Origin: Halomonas halophila
GTDB lineage: Bacteria > Pseudomonadota > Gammaproteobacteria > Pseudomonadales > Halomonadaceae
Assembly: GCA_002433675.1 (NCBI GenBank)
Contig: DJIP01000269.1
Span: 1 to 47,948, forward strand
Direction: 5' to 3'
Length of the DNA stretch: 47,948 bases
The notes beneath the pieces are model-generated. The model saw only the letters and a program-made list of their open reading frames with translations. It was not told the DNA's origin and searched no databases. The position numbers and the translations under genes were made by a program. This document shows positions 1-8,302 of the stretch, piece after piece; position 1 is the stretch's first letter, and each line of letters starts with the position of its first letter.

Positions 1-215
1 ACGGTGGCGATGGCGGGCAGGGCGTCGCCGAGGGTGGCCTTGAGCCAGTCGGCGGCCAGACCCATGCCGATGTTGATGGTATCACCGACCGAGAAGGGCA
101 CCAGGAACAGCAGGATGCCGATCAACGACGGGACGAGGAACTTGATCAGACCATGGGTGCTGAGCTTGCCCCCGTCGGTCGTGATCTTGTCGGCGGAATG
201 CAGGTGGGAGGACAT
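1..215 (-). CDS. YjiH-type membrane protein, N-terminal part only (runs off the window)
   Basis: This gene is cut by the left edge; only about the first 71 residues are visible, starting at the ATG at 215-213. They show a polar N-terminus and then a hydrophobic segment (LVPSLIGILLFLVPF) followed by a GDTINIGMG-type motif, as I recall for YjiH/nucleoside-recognition 'Gate' membrane proteins. It lies 93 bp downstream of gbuA on the same strand. I infer that it may be cotranscribed with gbuA and may move a guanidino compound or its product, but nothing in the sequence proves the substrate. The family call rests on a short fragment. Confidence 0.6.
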   Translation of the reverse strand, partial: MSSHLHSADKITTDGGKLSTHGLIKFLVPSLIGILLFLVPFSVGDTINIGMGLAADWLKATLGDALPAIAT

Positions 216-246
216 GGGCGATCACTCTTTTGCTGTTGTAATGGTC

Positions 247-266
247 GGCGCCCTGACGCGGGCGCC
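247..266. other. GC-rich hairpin between gbuA and the YjiH-type gene
   Basis: GGCGCCC at 247-253 pairs perfectly with GGGCGCC at 260-266 around a 6-nt loop. No T-tract follows on the minus strand, so it is not a clear terminator. It may modulate expression or mRNA stability between the two genes. Confidence 0.4.
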
Positions 267-308
267 TCGTTGGCTGTCGCCAGGGCCACTCCCTGGCCCC
301 GTGAGGAT

Positions 309-1259
309 TCAGTCGCGGCGCGCGACTCCGGGAAGCACGCACAGCATTTCATAGAGCAGGGTGGCGCCCATCAGGGCAGTATTGCCGCTGGGATCGTAGG
401 GCGGGGACACTTCGACCAGGTCACCGCCGACGATATTCAGCCCCTGGGCGCCGCGCACGATCTCCAGGCCCTGGGCCGAGGTCAGGCCACCCATTTCCAC
501 CGTGCCGGTGCCAGGCGCCACCGACGGGTCCAGGCCGTCGATGTCGAACGAGATGTACACCGGGCCATCGCCCATCTGCTCGCGCACCTCGGCCATCAAC
601 GGCTCGAGCGACTTGTGCCAGCACTGTTCGGCCTGGACCACGCGGAAGCCCTGCTGGCGACACCAGTCGAAGTCCTCGGCGGCGTAGCCGGTGCCGCGCA
701 GTCCGATCTGGACGACCCGGTTGGCGTCCAGCAGCCCTTCTTCCTGGGCGCGGCGGAACGGGCAGCCGTGGGCCACTTCTTCACCGAACATGTGCTCGTT
801 GACGTCGGCGTGGGCGTCGATATGGATCAACCCGACCGGGCCATGCTTCTTGGCGATGGCGCGCAGGATCGGCCAGGTCAGGGTGTGGTCGCCACCGAGG
901 GTCAGCGGCACGCAGTCATGGGACAGGACGTCGTCGTAGAAGCGGCTGATGATGTCCAGGTTCTTCGGCAGGTTGAAGGTGTTGATCGGCACGTCGCCGA
1001 TGTCTGCCACCTGCAGGCTGTCAAAGGGTGCTGCACGGGTGGCCATATTGTAGGGGCGCAGCATGCGCGATTCGTCACGGATCTGGCGCGGCCCCAGTCG
1101 GGTGCCCGGGCGGTTGGAGGTGCCGATGTCCATGGGAATGCCGATAAAGGCGGCGTCCAGGCCCTCGGCGCTGGTCTGGGTGGGCAGACGCATCATGGTG
1201 GCGGGGCCACCGAAGCGCGGCATCTCGTTGCCGCCGAGAGGTTGATTGAAGTCGCTCAC
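309..1259 (-). CDS. gbuA: Guanidinobutyrase, ureohydrolase (arginase/agmatinase) family
   Basis: This cytoplasmic binuclear Mn enzyme is predicted to hydrolyse 4-guanidinobutyrate to 4-aminobutyrate and urea, a step in arginine catabolism. The 316-residue protein has the family's metal-binding motifs: GGDHT near 120, DAHADV near 145 and SFDIDGLDP near 235. It resembles Pseudomonas GbuA/GpuA much more than SpeB agmatinase, for example in the N-terminus (QPLGGNEMPRFGG) and in CWHKSLEPLMAEVRE. The start is GTG at 1259-1257, preceded by AGGAG. A sigma-54 type promoter lies about 65 bp upstream and a divergent sigma-54 activator beyond that, so induction by substrate is likely. Guanidinopropionase or agmatinase activity cannot be excluded from sequence alone. 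Confidence 0.9.
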   Translation of the reverse strand: MSDFNQPLGGNEMPRFGGPATMMRLPTQTSAEGLDAAFIGIPMDIGTSNRPGTRLGPRQIRDESRMLRPYNMATRAAPFDSLQVADIGDVPINTFNLPKNLDIISRFYDDVLSHDCVPLTLGGDHTLTWPILRAIAKKHGPVGLIHIDAHADVNEHMFGEEVAHGCPFRRAQEEGLLDANRVVQIGLRGTGYAAEDFDWCRQQGFRVVQAEQCWHKSLEPLMAEVREQMGDGPVYISFDIDGLDPSVAPGTGTVEMGGLTSAQGLEIVRGAQGLNIVGGDLVEVSPPYDPSGNTALMGATLLYEMLCVLPGVARRD

Positions 1260-1324
1260 AGGGAACTCCTGGCATCGTGGATGGGGACGGTCGCGGCCCT
1301 GGGCCTGACGGTTGTTGTGGGTGA

Positions 1325-1340
1325 TGCAGACGTCGTGCCA
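1325..1340 (-). promoter_or_regulatory. Sigma-54 (-24/-12) promoter of gbuA
   Basis: Read on the minus strand the sequence is TGGCACGACGTCTGCA, with GG at -24 and GC at -12 separated by exactly 10 bases. It matches the RpoN consensus at nearly every position. It would give a transcript starting near 1314, about 55 nt before the gbuA start codon. The divergent regulator is a sigma-54 activator, which fits. Confidence 0.8.
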
Positions 1341-1420
1341 CTTTTTAAGCTTTTATACTAAAGATGTAATAGAGGTGCTGGGATTCCGAGGCAAGGTCCG
1401 CTGTGGCGGTAGAAGTGATC

Positions 1421-1462
1421 CAGAAGTGAATCGCGATCTCGACGCATCGTGATACACTTCTG
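1421..1462. promoter_or_regulatory. Long inverted repeat, candidate upstream activator site
   Basis: A 17-bp left arm at 1421-1437 (CAGAAGTGAATCGCGAT) and a right arm at 1446-1462 match as an inverted repeat with 2 mismatches around an 8-bp centre. A further half-site AGAAGTGATC lies at 1411-1420. The repeat is about 80-120 bp upstream of the sigma-54 promoter, the usual place for an enhancer-binding protein. It ends 28 bp before the regulator's start codon, so autoregulation is plausible. Confidence 0.65.
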
Positions 1463-1490
1463 AATCAATGATGCATTTACGGATCGCTTG

Positions 1491-2990
1491 ATGAGCGACG
1501 ACGACACCAAGATTCTCAAGACCATCATCGACACCGCCCACGACCACTTCTTCATCGTCGCGCCGGACGGTCGTATCCGCGACGTCAGTCCCGGGGCGGC
1601 GGCGGTCTACGGCATGTCCTGCGAAGAGCTCTGCGCCACCAGTGTGCAGCGGCTCGAGGCCGATGGCGTGCTGACCCCGTCGGTCAGCCTGGAGGTGATT
1701 CGCAGCGGGCGGCCGGCCCAGCTGGTCCAGCGCACCGGCACCGGACGCCGGGTCATCGCCCAGGCCCATCCGGTATTCGAGGGTCAGCGGCTGGTGGCGG
1801 TGGTCAGCCGCTCCATGGACTTGACCGATCTGCAGCTGCTGCAGCAGGAGTACGCGCTGTTGCAGCGCCGCTTCAGCGAGCACCTGCGCCGGGGCCATGC
1901 GCTGGAGAGCGACAGCGAAGCACTCGAGGCCGAGCTCGATGATCTGGAGGTGAAAAGCCAGCTGATGCGCGAGGTGGCGCTGCTGCTCAAGCGGGTCGCC
2001 CCCACCGACGCCACGGTCTTGATGCTGGGCGAGTCGGGGGTGGGCAAGACCGCCTTTGCCCGCCAGCTGCACCGTTGGAGCTCCCGCCGCGATGGCCCCT
2101 TTATCGACGTCAACTGCGCCGCCATCCCTGAAAGTCTGTTCGAGTCGGAGATGTTCGGCCACGAGAAGGGCGCTTTTTCCGGTGCAGCCCCCGGGGGGCG
2201 TAAGGGGCTGATCGAGCAGGCCGAGGGCGGCACGCTGTTTCTCGACGAGATCGGCGAGTTGCCCCTGGCGGTGCAGACCAAGCTGCTCAAGACCATCCAG
2301 GACGGCAGTATTACCCGGCTTGGGGACAGGGCCCCGCGACGGGTCGACTTTCGCCTGGTGGTGGCCACCAATCAGGACCTGTCGGCACGGGTCGAGCAGG
2401 GCCTGTTTCGCCTGGATCTGTACTACCGGCTGAACGTGATTCCGGTCACCCTGCCGCCCCTGCGTGAGCGTCGCGAGGATATTCCCGGCCTGGTCGAGCG
2501 CCAGCTCAAGCGCCTCAATCGGCGCTATGGGCGCGACAAGATGCTGGCGCGGGACGTGTGGCAGGCGCTGATGGGCTGGGACTGGCCGGGCAATGTGCGT
2601 GAGTTGGAAAACACCCTGGAAAGGGCCTGGCTATCCAGTGAGGATGTGATCCAGGGCGATTTACTGGTGCCGACCACGGGGGCCTCGGTAGGGCAGTTCG
2701 GTGGGCGCCAGCATGACGCCCAACCGGCGAAGTCTGCCGCCGGCGCTATCGCTGCGGCGCCCGGAGACGCCGTGTCGCCTTCACTACCCCCCGTTGCCGG
2801 CGCTGCTGCACCCGAGCTGCCGCTTGCCCGGGGCGAGGGCCTGAAGGCCGCCCTGGCCCGGCGCGAGCGTGAGATACTGGCCGACTGCTGCACAACCCTT
2901 CCCACCACCTACGCCATCGCCGAGCATCTGGGCATCAGCCAGCCAAGCGTGGTGCGCAAGCTCAAGCAGCATGGGCTGAAGATAGGATGA
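1491..2990 (+). CDS. PAS-domain sigma-54-dependent transcriptional activator
   Basis: This 499-residue enhancer-binding protein probably controls gbuA. It has an N-terminal PAS-like sensory domain (about 1-115), a short coiled linker, and an AAA+ sigma-54 interaction domain. That domain holds Walker A GESGVGKT near 180, a GAFSGA loop near 228, Walker [10 protein letters not shown] near 250 and the [10 protein letters not shown] and WPGNVREL motifs. An Ala/Pro-rich linker leads to a C-terminal TyrR/Fis-like helix-turn-helix (about 455-499). The sigma-54 contact loop has Ser in place of the usual Thr of GAFTGA. I chose the ATG at 1491; a TTG lies directly before it. The ligand is unknown, perhaps 4-guanidinobutyrate or a related compound. 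Confidence 0.9.
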   Translation: MSDDDTKILKTIIDTAHDHFFIVAPDGRIRDVSPGAAAVYGMSCEELCATSVQRLEADGVLTPSVSLEVIRSGRPAQLVQRTGTGRRVIAQAHPVFEGQRLVAVVSRSMDLTDLQLLQQEYALLQRRFSEHLRRGHALESDSEALEAELDDLEVKSQLMREVALLLKRVAPTDATVLMLGESGVGKTAFARQLHRWSSRRDGPFIDVNCAAIPESLFESEMFGHEKGAFSGAAPGGRKGLIEQAEGGTLFLDEIGELPLAVQTKLLKTIQDGSITRLGDRAPRRVDFRLVVATNQDLSARVEQGLFRLDLYYRLNVIPVTLPPLRERREDIPGLVERQLKRLNRRYGRDKMLARDVWQALMGWDWPGNVRELENTLERAWLSSEDVIQGDLLVPTTGASVGQFGGRQHDAQPAKSAAGAIAAAPGDAVSPSLPPVAGAAAPELPLARGEGLKAALARREREILADCCTTLPTTYAIAEHLGISQPSVVRKLKQHGLKIG

Positions 2991-3020
2991 CCGGTAGCGG
3001 GGAGCCGACTTCTGCGGCAC

Positions 3021-3536
3021 TTACTGACGAAAGATATAAAAAAAGCCGACCCAGGTGGCCAGTATCAGTAGTGGCTTCAGCACCAATACTGCACTGCGGG
3101 TGGGGCCACGTTCGTCGTGCTCGGTGTCGCTTGATTCCCCGGGCTGCATGGCGAGTACCACCGTCAGCAGCAGGTTGGCCCCGGGGATCAGCAGCATCAG
3201 GCTCCACAGGCCCGTCTGGCCCAGGTCGTGCAGGCGACGAGTGCCATGAAGCATCAGTGGGTGAAGGCTGATGACAACCCACCAGGCCCCCAGCAGCCAC
3301 GCCTTGACCGACAGGGCATCCTCGAGGGCGGGGGCGGTGATGGTGGTAGCCCACAGGACGGCATAGTAGAACGATAGCGCCAGGGTAGCGTTGAGGCAGA
3401 AGTCGAGGCGACTCTCCCGCCCCGCCAGGCTGTCGAACCAGTAGCCCGGCAGCACTCGCCTGAGCTCGAAGGCCTGGGGCGATGAGTGCCCGGGGGCGAC
3501 AGGGTCGTGAAATCCGGGAGCAGTAGGGCGATGCAT
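3021..3536 (-). CDS. DUF805 family inner-membrane protein
   Basis: The 171-residue protein has a cytoplasmic N-terminus of about 45 residues, then the family signature (a YWFDSLAGRESRLDF-like region) and hydrophobic segments at about 52-68, 80-97, 113-130 and 152-170. The motif RRLHDLGQTGLWSLMLLIP is characteristic of DUF805. Function of the family is not established. It stands convergent to the sigma-54 activator, whose stop codon is 30 bp away, and is not obviously in an operon with the MscS gene behind it. Confidence 0.8.
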   Translation of the reverse strand: MHRPTAPGFHDPVAPGHSSPQAFELRRVLPGYWFDSLAGRESRLDFCLNATLALSFYYAVLWATTITAPALEDALSVKAWLLGAWWVVISLHPLMLHGTRRLHDLGQTGLWSLMLLIPGANLLLTVVLAMQPGESSDTEHDERGPTRSAVLVLKPLLILATWVGFFYIFRQ

Positions 3537-3696
3537 CGGTATCTCGTCCTGTAGATCCAGCGTGATGCCGGTGTGCAGTTGAGGGAGACTGGTTCGATAA
3601 GCTGCGTCCTTCCGACTTGAATCCTACCCATTTTCTCCCTTGGTCTAGATAGGCGATCACGTAGTTTCTAGTACGAACCGCGTAAACAGTGCTGGT

Positions 3697-4611
3697 TCAT
3701 AAGTCTGGTGGACGACCTGCTTCCGAAGGATGGAAGCGTTCGGCTTCTGCCTGGTCCTTGAACACCAGGGTGCGGTAGGGGAAGGGAATCTCGATATTGG
3801 CTTCATCGAGCGCGCGCTTGATGGATGCCACCACCTGATCGCGGGAGGCACGAATGTCGACGGGGCGCGACCCGGTCCACCAGGCCACCTCGAAGTCGAT
3901 GGAACTGGCGCCGAAGGCCTTGGCGAAGACCTGCACCGCACGCACATCGCTGCGCACCGAGTCCACCTCGGCGACCGCGCCCTGGATGACCTCGCGCGCC
4001 TGGTCCACGTCCTCGTCGTAGGCGACACCGACCATGATGGAGGTGCGCCGGATATCGCGATTGGTACGAACAATGACCGGCTGCTGGAACAGCAGGGCGT
4101 TGGGTACCACGATCATCTGGCCGTCGGTGCGGCGGATACGGCTGTCGCGAACGGTGATCTGCTCCACCTGACCTTCCACGTCGTTGGCCTCCAGGGCGAT
4201 GTGGTCGCCGATCTGGAAGGGTTCACGCCACAGGATCAAGAGGCCGGCGAGGAAGTTCTCGAACACATCCTTGAAGGCGAAGCCGATGGCGATGGAGCCG
4301 AGGCCAAGGGTGGTCAGGGCCTTGCCGGGGGTAACGGTCGGGAAGATCAGGGTGATGGTGATCAACAGTCCCCCGAGCCAGAGGCATAGTCCTGTCAGCA
4401 TGGTCAAGACATCGCGCAGATTGCGACGGAGTCTGGCCTTGTCGGCCACCCGCGCCACGAGAGCGCGGCCGAGTCTCGCCACCAACCAGGTCACCAGGAT
4501 CAGCAGCAGACCTGCGGCCAGGCGCGGGCCAGCAGAACCGATATCGGCCAGGTAGGCCTGAACCTCCCCCAGCAGCAGCGATACGAAGGGCAGCTGTTCC
4601 AGTTCTTCCAT
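3697..4611 (-). CDS. Small-conductance mechanosensitive channel, MscS family
   Basis: This inner-membrane channel would open on membrane tension and release solutes during hypo-osmotic shock, important for a salt-adapted cell. The 304-residue form has two N-terminal membrane segments and the conserved pore helix TM3 (TTLGLGSIAIGFAFKDVFEN). The beta domain follows (EPFQIGDHI, VEGQVEQITVRDSRIRRTDG, VVPNALL), then the C-terminal alpha/beta domain. I chose the ATG at 4611 because GGGAGG lies 5-8 bases in front of it; an upstream ATG at 4629 or 4731 would add 6 or 40 residues. It is divergent from the YfcC-type transporter. Confidence 0.9.
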   Translation of the reverse strand: MEELEQLPFVSLLLGEVQAYLADIGSAGPRLAAGLLLILVTWLVARLGRALVARVADKARLRRNLRDVLTMLTGLCLWLGGLLITITLIFPTVTPGKALTTLGLGSIAIGFAFKDVFENFLAGLLILWREPFQIGDHIALEANDVEGQVEQITVRDSRIRRTDGQMIVVPNALLFQQPVIVRTNRDIRRTSIMVGVAYDEDVDQAREVIQGAVAEVDSVRSDVRAVQVFAKAFGASSIDFEVAWWTGSRPVDIRASRDQVVASIKRALDEANIEIPFPYRTLVFKDQAEAERFHPSEAGRPPDL

Positions 4612-4752
4612 CGCATCCTCCCAGGCCATGTTCAGGCGGGGGGCGCACCATCCTGCACCCTTGTTGCTGAGCATAGCGGGGCGCCAGGCAAATCGCGCGT
4701 CACCTGCCAACGTTGGTAGTCCGGATTCCAAGTTGGCATCGACTTGACCCTC

Positions 4753-4770
4753 TATTTATCATGATAAATA
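4753..4770. promoter_or_regulatory. 18-bp perfect palindrome upstream of the YfcC-DUF1028-M20 module
   Basis: TATTTATCATGATAAATA is its own reverse complement over all 18 bases. It is AT-rich in GC-rich surroundings. A TTGACC at 4744-4749 lies just before it, and AATACT at 4768-4773 could be the matching -10 at 18-bp spacing, so a bound protein would cover the promoter. The FadR-type regulator at the other end of the module is the natural candidate to bind here; this is inference. Confidence 0.6.
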
Positions 4771-4851
4771 CTTTTGTCCATCTGGAGGGAGCCTCGACAC
4801 GCTCGCGGCGACACTCCATCCCCCGGCCTTCTCAACGACAAGGACAATCCC

Positions 4852-6240
4852 ATGAGTGCCCACGACCAGACGCTGAAAGAGCGCAAGAAGTGGTATCGCA
4901 CAGTGCCAGATCCGATGGTGCTGATCTTCCTGATCCTGCTGGCCACCTATGCGCTGACCTTCATCATTCCCGCCGGCGAGTTCGAGCGGGTCATGCAGGA
5001 CGGCCGTACCCGCGTGGTGCCGGACTCCTTTCACTACCTGAGCGATGTGGCGGCGATTTCGCCTTTCGATATCTTTGTGGCGATTCCCAAGGGCTTGAAC
5101 GCGGCCTCGCTGTACCTGTTCATCGTGTTCATCGCCGGTGGGCTGTTTCATATCCTTCAACGCACCGGTGCCCTCGAGAACGCCATCGGGGTGGCGGTCA
5201 ATCGCGTTGGCGTCGAACGGCGCAACGTCATCATCACCGCCGGTACCTTCATCTACGGCTTTTTTGGTGTGGCCGTCGGCTTCGAGAACAATATTGCGCT
5301 GGTGCCCATCGCGGTGCTGATCGCCAGCGCCGTGGGCTGTTCGAGCCTGGTGGGCACCACCATGGCGGTGGGGGGCATCGGCGTGGGCTTCGCACTGTCG
5401 CCGATCAATCCCTATACCGTGGGCGTCGCCCAGGGCATTGCCGAGTTGCCGACCTTTTCCGGCGCCTGGCTGCGCGCCTTGCTGGTACTGACCTCGCTGG
5501 GCCTGCTGTCCTGGTACATCTGTCGCTTCGTCACTCGCATGGACTTCGAGGAGCCCAATGACGCCAAGGCCATGAGCAAGTCGCTGGATGAATACCATAT
5601 GAGCAAGCGCGACAAGCTCACGCTGGTGGTGTTCGTCGGAGGCCTTGCCGCCATGCTGGTGGGGGTCTTTACCCAAGGCTGGTACATCAATGAGATCGCC
5701 GGCATGTTCCTGCTGATCGCTATTGTGATCGGCATCGTCAACGGCCTTTCGGCCAACGAGATCGTCAAGCAGATGATGGAGGGGGCATCCGGCGTGACGG
5801 CGGGCGCTCTGGTCATTGGCCTGGCCGCCTCGATCCAGGTGATCCTCAAGGACGCCCAGATCATCGATACCATCGTCTACGCCCTGAGCGGCCTGATTCA
5901 GGATATCCCGGGAGCGCTGTCGGCGATCATGGCCAGCGTCGTCCAGGGGGTGATCAACCTGTTCGTGCCCTCCGGCTCTGGCCAGGCGCTGGTGACCATG
6001 CCGATCCTGGTGCCGGTGGCCGACCTGGTCGGCATGAGCCGCCAGCTGATGATTACTGCCTTCCAGGTGGGTGACGGCCTGACCAACCTGATCGTGCCGA
6101 CCTCAGGTGGCACCCTGGCGATGCTGGCGCTGGGCCGGGTGTCCTACGAGAAGTGGCTGAAGGCCATCCTGCCCTTCATGGCGTTGGTCTACCTGCTGTC
6201 CTGGGGTGGGCTGGTGATCGGCCATATGGTCGGCTACTAG
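4852..6240 (+). CDS. YfcC family (DcuC superfamily) membrane transporter
   Basis: The 462-residue protein has about 12 hydrophobic segments and the hallmarks of the YfcC/C4-dicarboxylate carrier group: a VPDPMVLIFLILL start, FIIPAGEFER, and two re-entrant-type motifs (TFIYGFFGVAVGFENN and VPSGSGQALVTMPILVP). YfcC-type proteins are annotated as peptide, arginine/ornithine or dicarboxylate carriers, with few tested. The ATG at 4852 is preceded by AAGGA. It is followed after 8 bp by the DUF1028 gene and then by an M20 amidohydrolase, so it likely imports the compound that those enzymes process. Confidence 0.85.
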   Translation: MSAHDQTLKERKKWYRTVPDPMVLIFLILLATYALTFIIPAGEFERVMQDGRTRVVPDSFHYLSDVAAISPFDIFVAIPKGLNAASLYLFIVFIAGGLFHILQRTGALENAIGVAVNRVGVERRNVIITAGTFIYGFFGVAVGFENNIALVPIAVLIASAVGCSSLVGTTMAVGGIGVGFALSPINPYTVGVAQGIAELPTFSGAWLRALLVLTSLGLLSWYICRFVTRMDFEEPNDAKAMSKSLDEYHMSKRDKLTLVVFVGGLAAMLVGVFTQGWYINEIAGMFLLIAIVIGIVNGLSANEIVKQMMEGASGVTAGALVIGLAASIQVILKDAQIIDTIVYALSGLIQDIPGALSAIMASVVQGVINLFVPSGSGQALVTMPILVPVADLVGMSRQLMITAFQVGDGLTNLIVPTSGGTLAMLALGRVSYEKWLKAILPFMALVYLLSWGGLVIGHMVGY

Positions 6241-6248
6241 GTAGTGCC

Positions 6249-6950
6249 ATGACTCTGTCGCTGCTGCATGTTCATCCGGCCACCGGCACGGTGGCCGCCC
6301 TCACCGCCACCGGAGGCGTGGCGGTAGGCGGCTACGTTCACCATGTGTGGCGTGGTGTCGGCGCCTGCGCGACCCAGGGGCGGGTCACCCACCCCTGGTA
6401 TCCCGACGGGGTCCGCCGGGCGCTGGAACGGGGAGAGGATGCCCGCGGTGCGCTTGCCCGGCAGGTCGATGCCGATGATGGCGCTTCGCTGCGCCAGTGT
6501 CTGGTGGTGGATGCTCGGGGACGCTCAGCGCTGCATAGCGGTGCCGACAACCTCTCCACCGTCGCTTCCTGCTGCTACCCCGGCGTGGCCGCGGCGGGCA
6601 ATCTGCTGGCCAGCGCCAAGGTGGTCGAGGTCCTGGCTCACGCCTTTGTCGATACCAGTTGTACCAACGCCGATGCCGTGCGCCAGGGCGCAACGCCCGA
6701 GTACCGCGACGACTATGAGGCGTACCTGCTCGAGGGACTGATCGACGCCCTGGAGGTCGCCCTGGCAGAGGGGGGCGACGTCCGAGGTACGCGCTCCGCC
6801 GCCCTGCGTATCGAGTCGTTCACCCAGGCCCCCATCGATCTGCGTGTCGATTGGTGTGAGGGCGACATCGCGGGCGAGTTGCGCGCGCTGGCCGGGCGTG
6901 TGCGCGCGCCTGCCTTTGCCGACTTTCTGGCGTCCCTGCCGCGTCACTGA
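6249..6950 (+). CDS. DUF1028 family protein (predicted Ntn-hydrolase fold)
   Basis: The 233-residue protein fits the DUF1028 family, annotated as having an N-terminal-nucleophile hydrolase-like fold but with no assigned reaction. Visible family features are the GVGACATQGRVTHPWYPDGV segment near 38, the AAGNLLAS turn near 115 and GDVRGTRSAALRI near 177. There is no signal peptide, so it should be cytoplasmic. Its start lies only 8 bp after the transporter's stop codon and it precedes the amidohydrolase by 51 bp, so the three are probably one operon. It may act on the same imported amide or a peptide-like substrate. Confidence 0.8.
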   Translation: MTLSLLHVHPATGTVAALTATGGVAVGGYVHHVWRGVGACATQGRVTHPWYPDGVRRALERGEDARGALARQVDADDGASLRQCLVVDARGRSALHSGADNLSTVASCCYPGVAAAGNLLASAKVVEVLAHAFVDTSCTNADAVRQGATPEYRDDYEAYLLEGLIDALEVALAEGGDVRGTRSAALRIESFTQAPIDLRVDWCEGDIAGELRALAGRVRAPAFADFLASLPRH

Positions 6951-7001
6951 CGCCATTCCTTCGCTATTCCGGTGCCTTTAGGCATCCGAACTGGAGATAC
7001 C

Positions 7002-8252
7002 ATGACCGATGACCACGAGACCATGATGCTCGGCGCACAGCTGCTCGAGCGCCTCGATGAGGCTGCGCAATTCTCGGAGCCAGGTCCCGGTGTGACCCGG
7101 CTGTTCTGCTCGGAGCAACACCGCCAGGTGCTCGAACTTATCGCCGATTGGATGCGACGGGCCGGGCTCGAGCCTGAACTGGACGCCTCCGGGAATCTGA
7201 TCGGGCGCTGCGGCAAGGCGCGCGCTGGCGCGAAGACGCTGATCATGGGGTCCCACCAGGATACCGTGGTCGAAGGCGGCAAGTATGACGGTATGCTTGG
7301 CGTGGCATTGCCGCTGCTGGCGCTGGAGCGCTTGAATAAGGATGGGGTCGAGCTCGGCTACGGCGTCGAAGTGGTGGCCTTCGGTGATGAGGAGGGGACC
7401 CGTTTTCAATCCACGCTGATCGGCAGTCGTGCCCTGGCCGGTACCTTCGATCCTTCCAGCCTGGAGGCCAGGGACGCCGATGGCGTCAGCGTGGGCGAGG
7501 CGCTTCGGGCCTTTGGTGGTGATCCTGAGCAAATCCCGTCGTTGGCCCGAGATCCTGACTCGGTGCTGGGCTTCGTCGAGGTCCATATCGAACAGGGGCC
7601 GGTGCTCGAACGGCGCGATCATGCTGTCGGCGTGGTGACCTCGTTGACCGGGATCGAGCGCCACCGGCTGACGGTTGCCGGCAAGGCAGGCCACGCCGGC
7701 ACCACGCCGATGCCGGGCCGTCGCGATGCCCTGGTGGGGGCCGCCGAGATGATCGCCGAGGCCGATCGTATCCTCAACGCCACCGAGGATTTCGTCGGGG
7801 TGGTGGGCAAGCTGGAGGTGCGCCCCAACGCGGTCAATGTGATTCCCGCCGAGGTGGTGTTTACCCTCGAGTTGCGCTCTCCCCACGCCGAGGTTCGCCA
7901 TCAGGGACGGCAGGACATCCTGGCTGCCTGCCGACAACTGGCAAAGGCGCGCGAGCTGTCACTGACGGTGGAGACCACCTATGAGGCCGATGCGGTGGCC
8001 TGCGCCGACTGGCTGATCGAGGCCTTGGGGGATGCCTGCCAACGGTGTGATGAGCCCGCTGATCTGCTGTTCAGTGGCGCCGGTCATGACGGTCTGGCGA
8101 TGTGCGATCTGACCGATATCGGCATGCTGTTCGTGCGTTGTACCGATGGCCTGAGTCACCATCCGGATGAAGCCATCACCGCCGCCGACGGCGAGGCGGC
8201 CACAGGCGTGCTGATGCGCTTTCTCAAGGACCTGACTGTGAAGGTGCAATAG
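7002..8252 (+). CDS. M20 family Zn-dependent amidohydrolase (allantoate amidohydrolase / N-carbamoyl-amino acid hydrolase type)
   Basis: The 416-residue cytoplasmic enzyme belongs to the hydantoinase/carbamoylase group of M20 peptidases, which use two metal ions to cleave N-carbamoyl or allantoate-type amides. Metal-ligand and catalytic motifs are present in order: GSHQDTV, GGKYDGMLG, FGDEEGTRF, EVHIEQGP and a C-terminal GLSHHPDE. The dimerisation lid has the AGHAGTTPM motif. The start at 7002 is set by GGAG 8 bases ahead; earlier in-frame codons lack a ribosome site. No other purine-catabolic genes are nearby, so allantoate is only one candidate and an N-carbamoyl amino acid is equally likely. 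Confidence 0.85.
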   Translation: MTDDHETMMLGAQLLERLDEAAQFSEPGPGVTRLFCSEQHRQVLELIADWMRRAGLEPELDASGNLIGRCGKARAGAKTLIMGSHQDTVVEGGKYDGMLGVALPLLALERLNKDGVELGYGVEVVAFGDEEGTRFQSTLIGSRALAGTFDPSSLEARDADGVSVGEALRAFGGDPEQIPSLARDPDSVLGFVEVHIEQGPVLERRDHAVGVVTSLTGIERHRLTVAGKAGHAGTTPMPGRRDALVGAAEMIAEADRILNATEDFVGVVGKLEVRPNAVNVIPAEVVFTLELRSPHAEVRHQGRQDILAACRQLAKARELSLTVETTYEADAVACADWLIEALGDACQRCDEPADLLFSGAGHDGLAMCDLTDIGMLFVRCTDGLSHHPDEAITAADGEAATGVLMRFLKDLTVKVQ

Positions 8253-8302
8253 GCGTCGCCGAGGGGAGGGAAAGGCGCTTGTACCTCCGTCACTGATGGT
8301 CG

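Noticed and set aside
153..1361. 402-codon plus-strand frame opposite gbuA
   Set aside because: Antisense of the clearly identified ureohydrolase gene.
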